From Mycoemilia scoparia (taxonomy: Eukaryota; Kickxellomycota; Kickxellomycetes; Kickxellales; Kickxellaceae), in contig JANBPU010000066.1 in NCBI GenBank assembly GCA_027575805.1, positions 1 through 64,000 of the forward strand: a DNA stretch of 64,000 nucleotides, in the 5' to 3' direction. A model generated the notes under the pieces. That model was not told the origin of the DNA. It did no database searches and saw nothing but the letters and a program-made list of their open reading frames with translations. Positions 52,375-64,000 of this stretch are shown here, piece by piece; within the stretch, counting starts at the first letter, position 1, and each line of letters opens with the position of its first letter. A program made the position numbers and the translations under genes.

Positions 52375-54915
52375 TTAGGCAGAGATTTTAAAGTTTGGCG
52401 CTGGTCCATTGTGTGCCTTGAAGATCCGCTTTACTGGGTCACCTCTTTTGATCTTATCCCCAAATAGCTTGTCATTCTTGAAATTCAATGCAGGGCTACC
52501 CAAGTTTTCATCGCTGCCAGCCTGTAGAAGCTGCTGCTGTTGTTGTCCACTCTGACTATTCAAGGCTCTGACATTAAATCCATCAACTACTCTTTGGCTC
52601 TTTGATACAGAAAAAGAGTTTCCATCTTCATCAAGCCGCCTCTTCTTTTTGTGGTGTTTTTCAACTTCACCACCATTATCGCTAGTAGGGGGAGACCTGC
52701 TGTCCTTGTTGGTCATGGCGGCAATGACACAAGCCGAAAGCTGCTTGCTGGAATCATTGAAGTCTTTGCTAGACTTGTCAGTTGAATTCTTCTTCATCAC
52801 TGTCGTGACAGCAAGCATGTCTTGCTCAGTGGGCTTCAAGTCGGCAGGAATGACAGATGGAAGTTTAATGCTGGGTCCATTTTTAAAACTAAACTTGCCC
52901 TTGGCAAAGGGTTGAACAGGTGCAGTGACAGGAAGTGCCTTCTTCTTGTTATGTCTGTTCTTCCGTTTCTTGGACGACTTGCTTCCTGATTTTCTGGCTG
53001 CGTTTTTCTCGAATGAATCTTGTCGTAAGATCTCTGCAATGAGCTCTTTTGTGGCCCTTCTTCTGGGAGTAAGGCCAGGAGTGGTGGGAGGGGCACTAGC
53101 TTCATCTTCATCATTTTCCTCGTTCTTTCGTTTATTGCTCTTTTGGATCTTTAGCGTCTGGGGAGCCTTTTCGGTACTATCAGCCATCTCTATTTCTGGT
53201 GCTGTTTCAACAGATGCGGCAGCAGTTTTGGCTGGAGTACTTGGCGCTTTCTTCGATGGTGCAGCAGCGGGAACGACGACAACAGCAACATTGGATGGTG
53301 TGGTGGAGACTTCATTAACCTTAGACTTCTTTGCCTTCTTTTCGGATTTTGGTGTTTTAGCGGGTGTCTTAATAGGAGTTTTGGACTTTGCACTAGGAGT
53401 CTCCTTGGCTTTTGTTGGTGTATCCTTGGGTGTTGTGCTTCCTACATTACTACCAGCCTTTAGTGAGGGAGTGACATCCTTTTTTGCAGGTGTCTGCTTC
53501 TTGACAGACTTTGGGGTCTTCTTTTCATTAGCATTAGCATTAGCACTGGGCGTTTGGGCTGGTGTCTTTGCCTTCTTTTGGGATTTTGGTGTTGGCTGCT
53601 CAGAGACTGTCGGCGTAGTGATTTTGACTGGTTCTTCGGGATCATTTGACTTCACTGTCTCAACTGGAACCTGGAATATATCAAAGTGTGGATCCTCCAT
53701 ATCGCTAAGATCACTGATATCACTCGAACCATCGTTTTCATTTTCAACATCCATTTTTGAAGTACCAGTTTTTTTGGGTTTTGAGTCCTTGGATTTCTTC
53801 TTTTCCTGTCTCTTTGTATCATATGCTTTGGCTTCTTTTTCTTCCATTGTTGCAGATGTAGCACTGAGCATTGGCTCGCTAAGGCTCTCATTTGCAGAAT
53901 GGAACTGCTCATCATCCTCGCTCATGGATGAGGTCATTGATCCAGTTAGAGACAAGCGAGGCTTTGTCTTCTTGCCAGCTGCTGCGGTTGTGTCCGGCTT
54001 GCTGGTAGATTTATCAGTGCCTTTGGCAGAACCCTTTTCTGGAACACTGGTCAGTGGTTTCACTGGTGGGAGCAGCTGCTGTGGACCCTTTTGGTTAGAA
54101 TCATCGGTCTGCGAAGCAAGGCGAGAGGCATGGCGACGGGTAGCACGAGATGGCGTGGATGGAGCTGATGGTTCCTCAGTAACACTTTCGGCTGGAGATG
54201 CCGATCTCCTCAAGCGACGCCCGGTGGTGGCTGCCTTCTTTACTGGACCCTTATCTGCTGCTCTAGTCAAATATCCAGCGTTCTCACCATCCTCCTCACC
54301 GGAAGATACCTGAGCAGAAGATGCAGCTGAGCTTTGGACAGATGACCTGGTTGTCTTGCGGGTGGGTTTGCGAGTCTTCTTGGCGTCGGAGTCCTTCTCG
54401 TTGCCACTGCTATCAAAGACATTGTTTTCATTGTCAGCCAATGATAGAGCAGATTTCTTGGTAGCCTTGCGCCTTGATGGCGTTGAGGGTGTCTGATTGG
54501 CAATTTCTTCAAGAGCTCTTCTCGCAGCAGCCCTTCTCCGGGTTGTTGTGGGTGTCTCTGGTATGCCAGCTTCGCTAGAATCGTTTTCACTACCAGCCAG
54601 TTCTTGAACTGCAGCGGACCTCAGTGTCTTGGCCCTTGTTGCACGGGTCCTGGTTGCTGGCTTTTCGGTAGCTGGTGTAGCAGCTGCAGCAGTTGCTGTT
54701 TTTCTTGTGGATCTGGTAGGCGTGCTAGGCACATCGACGGCAGAAACAGATGCTCTGCCACGAGTTCTAAGGCGAGAGGATACTGGCGAGGTTATCAAGT
54801 TGAGTCTACTAGCACGAGTGGCGCGGGGAGTGCTGACTTCTAGCATAGATTCATCGGCAGTGTCTACCGAAGGGGCAGTAGCAGCAGCCGTGGTTCCGGT
54901 TTTTCTGGGTGGCAT
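52375..54915 (-). CDS. Large disordered basic protein, probably nuclear, unknown function
   Basis: A single exon of 846 residues starting MPPRKTGTTAAA. Composition is dominated by Ala, Thr, Ser, Pro and Lys. Repeated (S/T)P sites (TPSRRKATK; TPKSVKKQTPAKK; TPTKAKETPSAKSKTPIKTP) alternate with Arg/Lys clusters and acidic Ser stretches (SDISDLSDMEDPHFD). Near ~640-690 there is RRRATKELIAEILRQDSFEK, a predicted helix, then KKRKNRHNKKK, a strong NLS. The C-terminal ~40 residues (DPVKRIFKAHNGPAPNFKIS) look conserved-like. There are no RING, AT-hook array or enzymatic motifs. The pattern suggests a chromatin or nucleolar protein with many CDK sites (inference). The long plus-strand frame 52925-54313 is antisense to it and is not called. 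Confidence 0.7.
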   Translation of the reverse strand: MPPRKTGTTAAATAPSVDTADESMLEVSTPRATRASRLNLITSPVSSRLRTRGRASVSAVDVPSTPTRSTRKTATAAAATPATEKPATRTRATRAKTLRSAAVQELAGSENDSSEAGIPETPTTTRRRAAARRALEEIANQTPSTPSRRKATKKSALSLADNENNVFDSSGNEKDSDAKKTRKPTRKTTRSSVQSSAASSAQVSSGEEDGENAGYLTRAADKGPVKKAATTGRRLRRSASPAESVTEEPSAPSTPSRATRRHASRLASQTDDSNQKGPQQLLPPVKPLTSVPEKGSAKGTDKSTSKPDTTAAAGKKTKPRLSLTGSMTSSMSEDDEQFHSANESLSEPMLSATSATMEEKEAKAYDTKRQEKKKSKDSKPKKTGTSKMDVENENDGSSDISDLSDMEDPHFDIFQVPVETVKSNDPEEPVKITTPTVSEQPTPKSQKKAKTPAQTPSANANANEKKTPKSVKKQTPAKKDVTPSLKAGSNVGSTTPKDTPTKAKETPSAKSKTPIKTPAKTPKSEKKAKKSKVNEVSTTPSNVAVVVVPAAAPSKKAPSTPAKTAAASVETAPEIEMADSTEKAPQTLKIQKSNKRKNEENDEDEASAPPTTPGLTPRRRATKELIAEILRQDSFEKNAARKSGSKSSKKRKNRHNKKKALPVTAPVQPFAKGKFSFKNGPSIKLPSVIPADLKPTEQDMLAVTTVMKKNSTDKSSKDFNDSSKQLSACVIAAMTNKDSRSPPTSDNGGEVEKHHKKKRRLDEDGNSFSVSKSQRVVDGFNVRALNSQSGQQQQQLLQAGSDENLGSPALNFKNDKLFGDKIKRGDPVKRIFKAHNGPAPNFKISA

Positions 54916-55524
54916 TAAGTAAAAGCAAATGTGTTAGTCCAGTATATCACAAGACTTTGCAAGAATTTTGTATATAATAATAAGAAGGGAGTGTAAAAGT
55001 AAACAAACAGCCTGGTAAATTGGCTCAGAAAATCAGGGCTTTTGTGTTTAGGTTTTATTGCAGAGCTTGGCTTCAGTTTTTTGGTTTAAAACTTTTCGCT
55101 CAGGCACTGATTAAATTTGTCACCCAAGGTCTTTTAGCAACCACATTAAAGTGATGTAATTGCGGATCCTCTCTTCTCTTACAAAGCCCCAAAGTCAGCT
55201 TTTGGTCTCCCTTGCTGACACCTTACCTTATGACCAAAAATGTCATTCTCTTGCTTCTAATCAGCAATTCGCTGGATCTGAGACTATTGAGAACGACTAA
55301 ATGAAAATGTGTCTTTGCTCAAAGGCTTAAAAGGCTAAGAGAGTGATATGCAGTCATTGCCAGACTGGAACAGATCTGATCATGAACATCCAATCAAATA
55401 AGTCAACCTTTTTAAAAGACTCATGCTAGATTTTAGCGGTCTAGTTTTTATTTATAAAATGCACTTGTCTCAAATTCTTTAGCATCGCTTTTCCCCTCTT
55501 CACAACCTTTAAGGTATTTATCGT
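54916..55524. other. Divergent promoter region
   Basis: 609 bases between the starts of the disordered-protein gene (-) and the RING gene (+), including both promoters. No TATA box is clear. Confidence 0.5.
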
Positions 55525-57937
55525 ATGGACAGTTCTCGAATCAACAGTAATATCAATATCAGAAACTCACCAAGTATACACAAGAACGAACACATTAACA
55601 AGCAAAGAAACAAGGAAAGCACACCACAAGAATTTACAAAATGGAAAAGCCAAGCACCAGCCGTCTCAACAACTCCCTCTGCCAATTCAAGGCATGGACC
55701 ACAAAACAAGAACAAATATAGCGGCAAGGCGGCCCCCAGAAGCGACCAACGCCAAGCTGCTGGTAAAAATGACGATAGTTCCAATAGCGCCGGCCGCAGC
55801 CGTTCCAAGAAATCAAAGGAAAAACAGTCATTAAACCACTTGCTTAATTTCAAATTGCCCCCTCGCCTCTCTGTCACTTCAATCGAGCCAAGAAGGGTTC
55901 ATGGAAATAATGTCTCTGGTGGCAGCTACTATAAGCCATATGACAAGAACGCATTTGTCAATGCAAAGTAAGCAATTTGATATATTACACACCTATGTAC
56001 GTGTCATCGTTATTTACAATAGACACACCGCATTGTTCGTCCATATACTAACTTTGCGGTTTGACATTTTTGAATACACTTTGCAGCTTTCGATTTGTCT
56101 TAAAGTATGGCTGTGATTTGGAGCAGTACTTGACAAACTCTGACGCAAAGGTTGACTGGAACGATGTTGAGCAAGTGGTGAGTTATTTTCCCATTAAAAT
56201 ATCTCCAGCCTATTTTATGTGATCAACACTAAACGTGCTCTTGTATGTGGCTAAACTGTATGGTCCATTTAGATAATTCCGAGTCACGAAGCTACCATTT
56301 GCCCGATCTGCCTGAGTCCACCAATAGCAGCCAGAGTTACTACCTGTGGTCACATATACTGCTACACGTGTCTCTTACGATACGCATCCATAAGCAGGTC
56401 CAAAAGTAAATGGCATAAATGCCCTGTGTGCCAAAGCGACATAAATTCAGACGAATTTAGACCTGTTCGCCTATGGCAGATCCGCTACATTGACAAGGCC
56501 ACTATTGGTAATCCGGTAAATAATGGCAATTCAAAGAAGCCTATAGCAAACTCGGAGAGACAGGCCATTACTATGAGGTTGGTAAGAAGACCCCGTGATT
56601 CTTTGCTGGCTCTGCCCCGCAACAACCCTTTCTGGAGAACGTATTCAGAGAAACCTATAGAGTTCCCAAAGGGAGTTGATAGGATTCCCTGGACCTTTGA
56701 CGCTTGGATATTTGCCTTTTCGAGGTTCACTATTGCATCATCAGGATATATGGCAAATGAAGCTAAACGAGAGATTGATGAGCTGGAAGCAGATTTGGAG
56801 GCAAACAAGAATGATGCTGATGGCGCTATTTATATCAACTCTGCCATTAACGAGCTTCAAGCAATGGCCACATCCCTAGACCCTGATGGGACAGCATCTA
56901 TCTGCGATGCCCAAAAGGCCAATGAAAAAAAGCTGAAAAGAATGCTAAACGAAGCCATGGCTAGTGGTGACTCTGGTTCTAAGGATAATATAGCGACTGA
57001 TCCTAACACTAGATATACCAACGATACATCAAGCACCGAGGACGATAGCTACTTCTTTTACCAGTCAGACGATGGTCAGCACATATATCTACAGCCTTTG
57101 GACACAAAAGTCCTCAAAGAGAACTACGGGAGCTATTTGTCAATGCCTGATGAAATCACTGTGACCATACAACACATCACCGAAACAACCATGGATCACC
57201 AGGTCCGCAAGCGTTTCCAATTCCTCAGGCATATACCATGTCGCTGTGATCTCTCATTTATAGAGGTTGATCTAGAGCAAGTAATTTCAAAGGCTATCTA
57301 TGAAAAATACTACGATGTGATTCAAAAGCGGATTAAACAGCATGCAGAAAAAGCTAAGCGCGAAGCCATCCATCACAAGAGAGTTGCTGCACTCAATGAA
57401 ATCAAGGCAAAGCAGTTTATTTTGGAAAAATATGGTAAAACGGGATTTGGTGGTGGCCATAGTCCAGAGGACTATAACGTAACCAATCACCTTTCTCAGC
57501 TCATATCTGCCGGACTGATAGATGCAGGAAACATCGACAGTATAGATAATCCAGAAATTTTGTCTGCACTTGATAATGTTGACAATTTCTTTGCATCCAC
57601 TTCGGCTGATTTTGCTCCGCAACCTGAATTCACAAGTTTTTCTGATTTTCCTGAGCTCAGCTCTCATGAATCAAGTGCCCAAGACCTGACTGCACTGAAG
57701 CCTGGTGTATCATCGGCTATACCTGCTTCAAATCCAATTTGGCCCAAAGATGGAGGGGCAAGTACAAACAACAATGGTCAGTCAAACTTGGGTTGGTTCA
57801 ACCTTGGAGGTGACTCTTGGGACATTGATGACGACAACTTTGACATCGAAGTTGATAATGGAAAACCAAAGTCAAGAAAGAGGAACCAGAAAAATAAGCG
57901 TATTTTGGTTAATTCTGGACCCCGCAGGAGATACTGA
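55525..57937 (+). CDS. RNF10-type RING finger E3 ligase, 3 exons
   Basis: Exons are 55525-55967, 56087-56177 and 56273-57937 (732 residues); introns are 119 and 95 bases. A basic disordered N-terminus (~1-125) leads to the family block FRFVLKYGCDLEQYLTNSD and WNDVEQV. A C3HC4 RING follows: CPICLSPP, CGHIYCYTC and CPVC, with all ligands present. After it come RPVRLWQI, PWTFDAWIFAFSRF, HIYLQPLDTKVL and RKRFQFLRHIPCRCDLSFIEVD. A Lys-rich helix (RIKQHAEKAKREAIHHKR) and an acidic Asn-rich tail ending in basic RKRNQKNKRI complete it. Human RNF10 and yeast Mag2 ubiquitinate 40S proteins uS3/uS5 of stalled initiating ribosomes; that function is the best inference. Confidence 0.88.
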
Positions 57938-58180
57938 GCGATGACCATGTGCATGTATGTGCAGCCATATTAGACTGTTAAATGCTGGGTTTTCATGAAC
58001 ATTAGAAATCACTACTAACACATCATATTCAACCTTTTTGTCTGATAACCCACTTGATAATACACCTTTTGATTTCACTATTATTATTTCTATTTCTACT
58101 ACTATTATTAAAAGTTAGAGTAAAAGACATCAACTATCTTGAATATCATTGGGTAAAAGTATAAAACACTACAGCAATGT
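57938..58180. other. Convergent spacer
   Basis: 243 AT-rich bases between two stop codons; nothing else seen. Confidence 0.5.
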
Positions 58181-60453
58181 TTAAATAGGAATGGGGCTAG
58201 AAACCTTGATCTCTTGAGTCGGATGTCTGACCTGGCTCTTTGTTAAAGGCCCATTTCCTCTGCTGAAGGTTTCAAAGATATTCGATGTCCTACCTGATCC
58301 AGTACCACTACTAAGTTCATCTGTCTTAAGATAGGCCAGGCTAGTATCTGTTTTTTGCAAGCCTGCGCCGCTTTGGGAGTTTTCCTGAAGTTTATGTTCT
58401 GCATCGCTTGCGATCAGATTTAATTTGGAATGCCAGCGACCATATATCAGGTAAACCAGAATACCAATTCCAAGCCAAATGCTTATACGCGCTATGCTCT
58501 GTTTTCCTGACAGCACGATAAGCACCATTGATATAGCGATTCCAAATATTGGAATAGCAAGACCAAATGGAATAGTAAATCCACGAGCAGCTCTTGGATG
58601 TTTGTACCGAAGCACAATCACAGAAATATGAACAATAAGGAACACAAGTATAGCAGCCAAAGATGTCAGATCGCCAAGAATATCGACGGGAAGAAGTCCA
58701 GCACAAATGGCAGAAACGCCACCAATAATAAGCTGAGAATAAACAGGGGTTCTTGACCACTTATTTATCCTTCTAAACAGTGGAGGCAACAGTCCGTCAT
58801 TTGCCACAGATATAAACATACGGCCTTGAGCCATAAGCATAATAAGAACCACAGATGTCAATCCAGACAATATCCCGATATCAACAAAGATCCGCAACCA
58901 TCGAGTGTTTTTATGGGGAGCCAAAGCTGCGGATATTGGTGACGCGGTGTTGAGTTCAGTATACTTTGCAATTCCCGTAAGAATAACCGAAACCACACAA
59001 TAGCATATAACGCACACGGTTAGTGAAACACCAATAGCTATCGGCATATCTCGTTGTGGATTACGAGCTTCTTGAGCTGAAGTTGAAATTATATCGAATC
59101 CCAAATACGCAAAAAACATTTCCTGAGCTCCCTTGAAAATCCCAATCACACCAAACTCACCATTTTTCTGTTCAGGTACGAACGGAGCATAATTTTCTCG
59201 GTTGATATACTGAATTGAAGCGAACACAAATACCACAATAACAATCAACTTGACAAAGGTGATTATTGTGTTTATACGGGCTGACTGTTTAGATCCCAAT
59301 AATATGATACCGGTGAGTATGGTGACAATTAGTGTGGCGGGAAGATTGAACATTGCGCCTTGGACTTTGACGAATTTTTGGATCGAATTGTCCCATTTTA
59401 CTGGACTGGATGATATTGAGACTGGGATCTTGACCTTGAAGGCATCATAGAATATGCTGACAATGTAGCTTGACCACCCCACCGAAACTGTGCTTGCTCC
59501 AATGAGGAATTCGAGAATCAATGTCCATACCGTCAACCAAGCAGCTAATTCTCCAAGTGAAATGTAAACGTATACGTAGGATGCGCCTGAGACTGGAACC
59601 ATTGAAGATAGTTCGGCATACGAAAGGGCTGATAACATGGCACACAGTCCACTTATCATCAGGGAGATTAGAACAGCCGGGCCAGTATGTACTGCCGCAA
59701 CAACACCAACCAAAACAAAAATCCCGGAACCTAAAAACACATGTATAAAAGTAATATAATTTATAATTTTTTCTTGGTTAGCAGTTTTCTGTCTTTTTTT
59801 TTGTGTGTGTTTTGTTTTGGTGTTTGTTGTTTTGCTAGGAACAAATCCTGTGTTTTTGCTTTGTTTTTAAGCCAACACAATAATTTCCAGAAAAATATAC
59901 GCAATTACCATATTGGGTAATTGGTTGCTATTCCAAATTCCAACTTACCAATTGTTGCCCCAACACCAAAGGACATCAAATCGACCAGCCCAAGATCACG
60001 CCTCAACTCAGTTCGATCCCTTTCATCCATAACTTGATCATAGTCCTTACACATTAAACAAGACTTCAAATGGTAAACCAACCATTCTCGCTTTGATCCA
60101 AAATCGGTCCTTTTCAGCATTCTGATTGTCACCGGTGTTCCTGTTGCTGAAGCATTTCTGTTTCTACTTTTTTCACTAATACCATCTTCAGCAGGAGTCG
60201 TTGCAGGGGAAGCAGGCATTATAGTTGTATCTGGTGTTGTGATGGCATCTTTCGTGACAATATTGCCTCGACCACCACCATCACCAATTGAAGCAACCGC
60301 AGTTATACTGTTTCTAGCCATATTGTTGTTATTCTTGACATTTATATTTTGGATAGATGAAGATCGATCAACACTGTTGGTTCCTGGTTTAGGTGACATA
60401 AATACTGAAGATTTGAGAAATCCGGATATTGTTTTTCTTCTTTGGCTCACCAT
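58181..60453 (-). CDS. Cationic amino-acid transporter (CAT/APC family), 2 exons
   Basis: Exons are 60453-59949 and 59730-58181; a 218-base GT-AG intron; 684 residues from the first ATG (MVSQRRKTISG). The cytosolic N-terminus is polar and holds RELRRDL-like RTELRRDLGLVDLMSFGVGA. The first helix, spanning the splice, carries the APC signature GVGATIGSGIFVLVG. SYAELSSMVPVSGASYVYVY and EMFFAYLGFDIISTSAQEARNPQRDMP are strong CAT/SLC7A landmarks, followed by ~12-14 membrane segments. The C-terminal ~100 residues are Ser-rich. The expected function is amino-acid (Arg/Lys) uptake or vacuolar exchange. The open frame runs on upstream through an Asn run to ~60570 without an ATG, so the true start may be in an unseen 5' exon. 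Confidence 0.87.
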
Positions 60454-63400
60454 TACTTCTGTATTATTGTTGTTATTGTTGTTGTTGATGTTGTTCAAAT
60501 TCCGGGTAAATAAGCTGACTGAACCAGTTTCTTGTACTTCTTGTAATGTTAAAGTAAGCGTTATTGGTCAATACAATAAAGAAACAAGATAAAGAAATAA
60601 ATGCTGAGTTATTTATTGCCTTCTTGTAATCTTTTTACAAATAGAGAAAAAAACAATAGTGGCAATAATAATATAAAACAATGAAGTTAAGAGTGAAAAA
60701 TAACTGCTGCAGTAGAAGTGGTGGTGGTAGTAGTAGAAGTAGATAGATGGTATAAACTAGCAATTCTTAGAGAAATAAGATAGTCCATCATTAAAGTGTC
60801 ACCAGTTTAATGGTGGCTTAATTGTGAACATTCCCAGCGCACATACTCGTTCACACAGAGGCAGCTCTATAGATTTTATATGACCTTATTAATGCCTGGA
60901 TGGTTGTATGAATGACTTACTTGCTTGCTGGTTGCCGTCAGAAGTTCCATTCTTCAGATCCCAGACCATAATAATAACAAAGGTTTTGGCAACAACTCGT
61001 GTGTCCTTGTGCCTGCCATTTCATATTGTTTAGTATATTTGATCTATTGTTTAGAAATATCGATTTGATAGAAGTAGTGGTAGTAGTAGCGGTAGTAAAG
61101 TAGTTAACATAACAGCATCAACTGGAGTAACTGCAATAAAATCAACTCCCTATAGAACACAGAGAAGTCCATAAAGAATATGCACAGGCTTAAAGATGGG
61201 GACATCTTGTAATAAAGGCAAGTAATAAGAATGCAACTGGCAAACCGCCTCAAAGGCAGTAATCACCAGCCAAATCAGCTTCTATAGGCTAATAGCAAAT
61301 ATATCAAAATAATAACTCGAGATGTGGCTATACATTTGATGATATAGACTTTTACGAAGCTCAAAGGCCTCCTCCACACGCTAAATTGGATTAAAGGGCG
61401 TATATTGAGAAATTATGGTGCAAGGATATTTATAAAGATGATGAATTTTTGGAAAAAACGTTTTTGCTCAGCCATTGAGTGGATACGCAACAATATCAAA
61501 AGCTGGCTATCATGTTGTTGGCAAAGACAGCATCGATAATGATTGACGAAAAGCAGAATATGGAAAAGGCGTATATTATGTGTGGATAAAGTTCAAAATC
61601 AGCGAAATCTGTTATCCAAGCCACCGCTGAAATGTGTATCATATTCATAAGCATTAATAAATGTCGTCATTGATTGGAAATATTGGAAACGGCAAGTATA
61701 AAGGTGGTTCGGTAACATCATATATCTGTAGCACTATTATTATTATTATTATTAGTGCTGATGCTGATAGCAACATTTAGACATCTGGACAGATTATATT
61801 CTACCATTTCAGCAGAAGCGAGGATGACCATAAAGGCGGCTCGCTGCATGGCTGGAGATAGAATAATAGGGTTGCCAAATGATCGATTTGGTTATGATTC
61901 TAGTACCACATAATAATAATAATAATATAGAAGCCTCAGCATATGTCAAATAGATCATAAGCCGCCTCAATGGTATAGTGCTGCGGACGTTTCTTATAGT
62001 TACTTTGAGCCAAAAAGTAATATGGATGCATACGCCCACACACAGCATGTAGGCTACAAGCTTAAATTTTTGTTTAAAGAAACCAGCAAATTCGATCGGC
62101 TCTCTCACTCATAGATGCAACTTTATGTATGTTTACACAAACATTATACACTGCATGAAGCTGATTAAAAACAGTTTATTTATTTATTGACATTTTGCCA
62201 AAGGGTAAACAATAAACGGTGACTCTTGAGCCTTGATACATGTATATATATGGACATGCAGTGGCAGAGGCAGAGGCAGAGGCAAGCGAAAGGAAAAGAA
62301 AGGAGGGACGGTCTACTACTGGAATAGTTTAGTAAATATTGGATCTTCTATTTTCGGAAAACTAACTGCCAACAGTAATAGTAGAAGCAGCAGCGGTAGA
62401 GGACTTTAGAAAAAATTTGTTGCAGCTGGAGTGTTATTCTGGCATGAGATCAAAAAGCAATCATACACATGGATTTTGAATGACTTGGTAATAGTAGAAA
62501 AGAGGGACCGGTTTTTTTGTGCTCGTGCACGGCCTACAGGCGCCGTCAGGACGTGGTGCGGGTTTGTTATTGTGTTTGTGTGGATCCGATAAAGGACATA
62601 TGGAAAAAAGGCGGTGCAATAGCAGTAATGAAAAAGGGGGTCAGCCAGGCAGAGCACCTACAACTATAGCCTTAACTGCAAAGATATTGGTCATTGGCAG
62701 TAGACAGCGCTCTGTAGCTACAAAAATCTAGCTGAAATATGTGGTAACTGGTAATGGTAATCAGCTACAGCTGCAGCAGTAGTAACAGCAGCAGTTTTTG
62801 AGGTGCTAAGGCGCCATTGTCCAAAGTCGCATCCATTGGAAAATGCGAATATATATGATTTGAGCCAGGACAAAGGGCGCCCGCTCACATACGCAGACAC
62901 AAAGAAGAGTGACGGGGCGGTGGGGAGCTACAATTCCAGATTCATAGTGAATATCATCAAATGTCAATGCCAGTAGCAGGGCAAGTGCGCAGGTGTGGTT
63001 TGGCTTTGTAAGTGTACTGGAAATGGTGGCTACGGCTTGTACTGTGCGTGGATATCGGAGAATATCCCGATGTTCGCCAGAGCCACAATGGATCTCCATT
63101 GTGAGCACTTCGGCGGTTCGCTGGCGACAATGGCAAAAGACCTTGCGGTCATGGAAGGCTATAATGGGCACGGCGTGCTGATGCCTTGGCTCAGATTATT
63201 ATTCCCTTTGCCCCACTCACAACAGCAGCAAAGTGTCAACAGGACGGGGCTGTAGGCAGCATGACCCTCTGGACCAAGAGTATATCCTTGTCAATGAATG
63301 GCGGTATTTCTGCAACACTGGCAGGATGGGACTTGTTCTATAGGCACATGCCCATTAGGGTGCTTACTTGGCTAGTCTAGAAAAATAATCAAATGTTGAG

Positions 63401-64000
63401 GCGTGAATGCTCATTCAGACAACGGCTGACCGGCAGTATCCAATGCCATTGACATTTGTTTTTGTTCTGGATGACGGGCATATGGGCTGGTATCCATGCC
63501 GAGATTTCAGCTTTTTTTCTCTTCAGTCGGTCGATCGCAGTGGTACACACAGACACAAAGCCAAAGCCCATAGGCAGGCTGAAAACCATTGTGGCAGCAT
63601 ATGCACTCCATAGTTAATCTCGAATGTTTGGACCTCACCTTCCTAAAACAGACCAACCACTCAAAGTCTTCAGAAAGTAACGGGGTGCCAGAGGGTGTGC
63701 GTGGAAGATGTTGTTGTGCCTACTTTATGGCTAAAGCTGGAATATATTCTAGTTTGTGCAACTTTGTGGCAGCAGTAGGGTTGGCGGCATTGTCTGCTGG
63801 TGGTGGTTCATTACCCAGTAATATGCCTTTTTGCTCGCTAAAGGTCAATACCTGCGGAAATTTATTCGACCTATAAAGCGGCTGACCCACGGCCCGAAAC
63901 CTTAAGGTTCTATTTCAAGTTTCCCGAAAATCTTTCTTATCCTCATCACCACCACCACTTGACTTTTTCAAACACACATTCTCTCTCTCTCCGCACACAA
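60454..64000. other. Terminal region without recognised genes
   Basis: 3.5 kb. A (TGG/TAG)n-like tract lies at ~60717-60745 and an ATT repeat near 61737-61755. A frame at ~61310-61595 reads somewhat protein-like (CGYTFDDIDFYEAQRP) but has three stops. The last ~150 bases are C/T-rich and look like the promoter or 5' UTR of a gene beyond the window. Confidence 0.4.

Noticed and set aside
61310..61595. Protein-like frame upstream of the CAT gene
   Set aside because: Three in-frame stops in under 100 codons and no recognisable family; not distinguishable from chance.
1..64000. tRNA genes, CRISPR arrays, rDNA array, autonomous transposase
   Set aside because: I scanned for tRNA B-box sequences (GGTTCGA-like) with a matching A box, regular spacers, 18S/28S motifs and DDE or reverse-transcriptase motifs, and saw none; a tRNAscan and profile search would be decisive.

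Overview
The window is nuclear DNA of a fungus. The genes are AT-rich and widely spaced. Most have short GT-AG introns (about 75-230 bases) and open on canonical fungal families: ETT1, CDC37, NBP35, MRH4-like, FBP1, GDSL esterase, DHA1 transporter. Two complete 5S rRNA genes lie singly and in opposite orientation rather than in an rDNA array. A SRD5A1-type reductase, a mitochondrial-looking cPLA2, an RNF10-type RING protein and the GDSL esterase together fit an early-diverging (zygomycete-grade) fungus better than a budding yeast; that placement is inference.

Layout. 1-6.1 kb: gene-free flank, then ETT1 enclosed by two ~1.14-kb, ~99% identical inverted arms built from short TIR elements. 6.5-16.3 kb: mitochondrial RsfS-domain protein (-), cyclophilin H (-), 5S rRNA (+), a doubtful small ORF (+), CDC37 (-), NBP35/NUBP1 (-). 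17-25 kb: a large PPR protein (+) convergent with a mitochondrial DEAD-box helicase (-), then a secreted acidic DPBB protein (-). 27-36 kb: BRO1-domain protein (+), cPLA2 (-), an unknown 728-residue protein (+) and the second 5S gene (-). 38-46 kb: secreted GDSL esterase (+), mitochondrial tRNA 2-thiouridylase (+, eight exons), FBP1 (-), steroid 5-alpha-reductase-like protein (+). 48-60.5 kb: DHA1 transporter (+), EEF1AKMT2/EFM4-type methyltransferase (+), a disordered nuclear-type protein (-), an RNF10-type RING protein (+) and a CAT-family amino-acid transporter (-). 60.5-64 kb: no gene recognised.

The most striking non-genic signal is a family of ~90-135-base elements. Their terminal inverted repeats resemble TGGGTAATAATTTTTGAAGG, and they are flanked by 2-base duplications, mostly TA. 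About twelve free-standing copies plus six inside the arms lie between 1 and 37 kb, and none was seen from 37 to 64 kb. One copy sits inside an NBP35 intron.

Functional threads: mitochondrial gene expression (RsfS, PPR, helicase, MTU1), protein synthesis and its quality control (ETT1, EEF1AKMT2, RNF10), chaperone and Fe-S assembly (CDC37, NBP35), lipid or steroid metabolism (cPLA2, SRD5A-like) and transport. All exon structures were read by eye from splice consensus, frame continuity and family alignment. Every joined reading frame given below closes without a stop.
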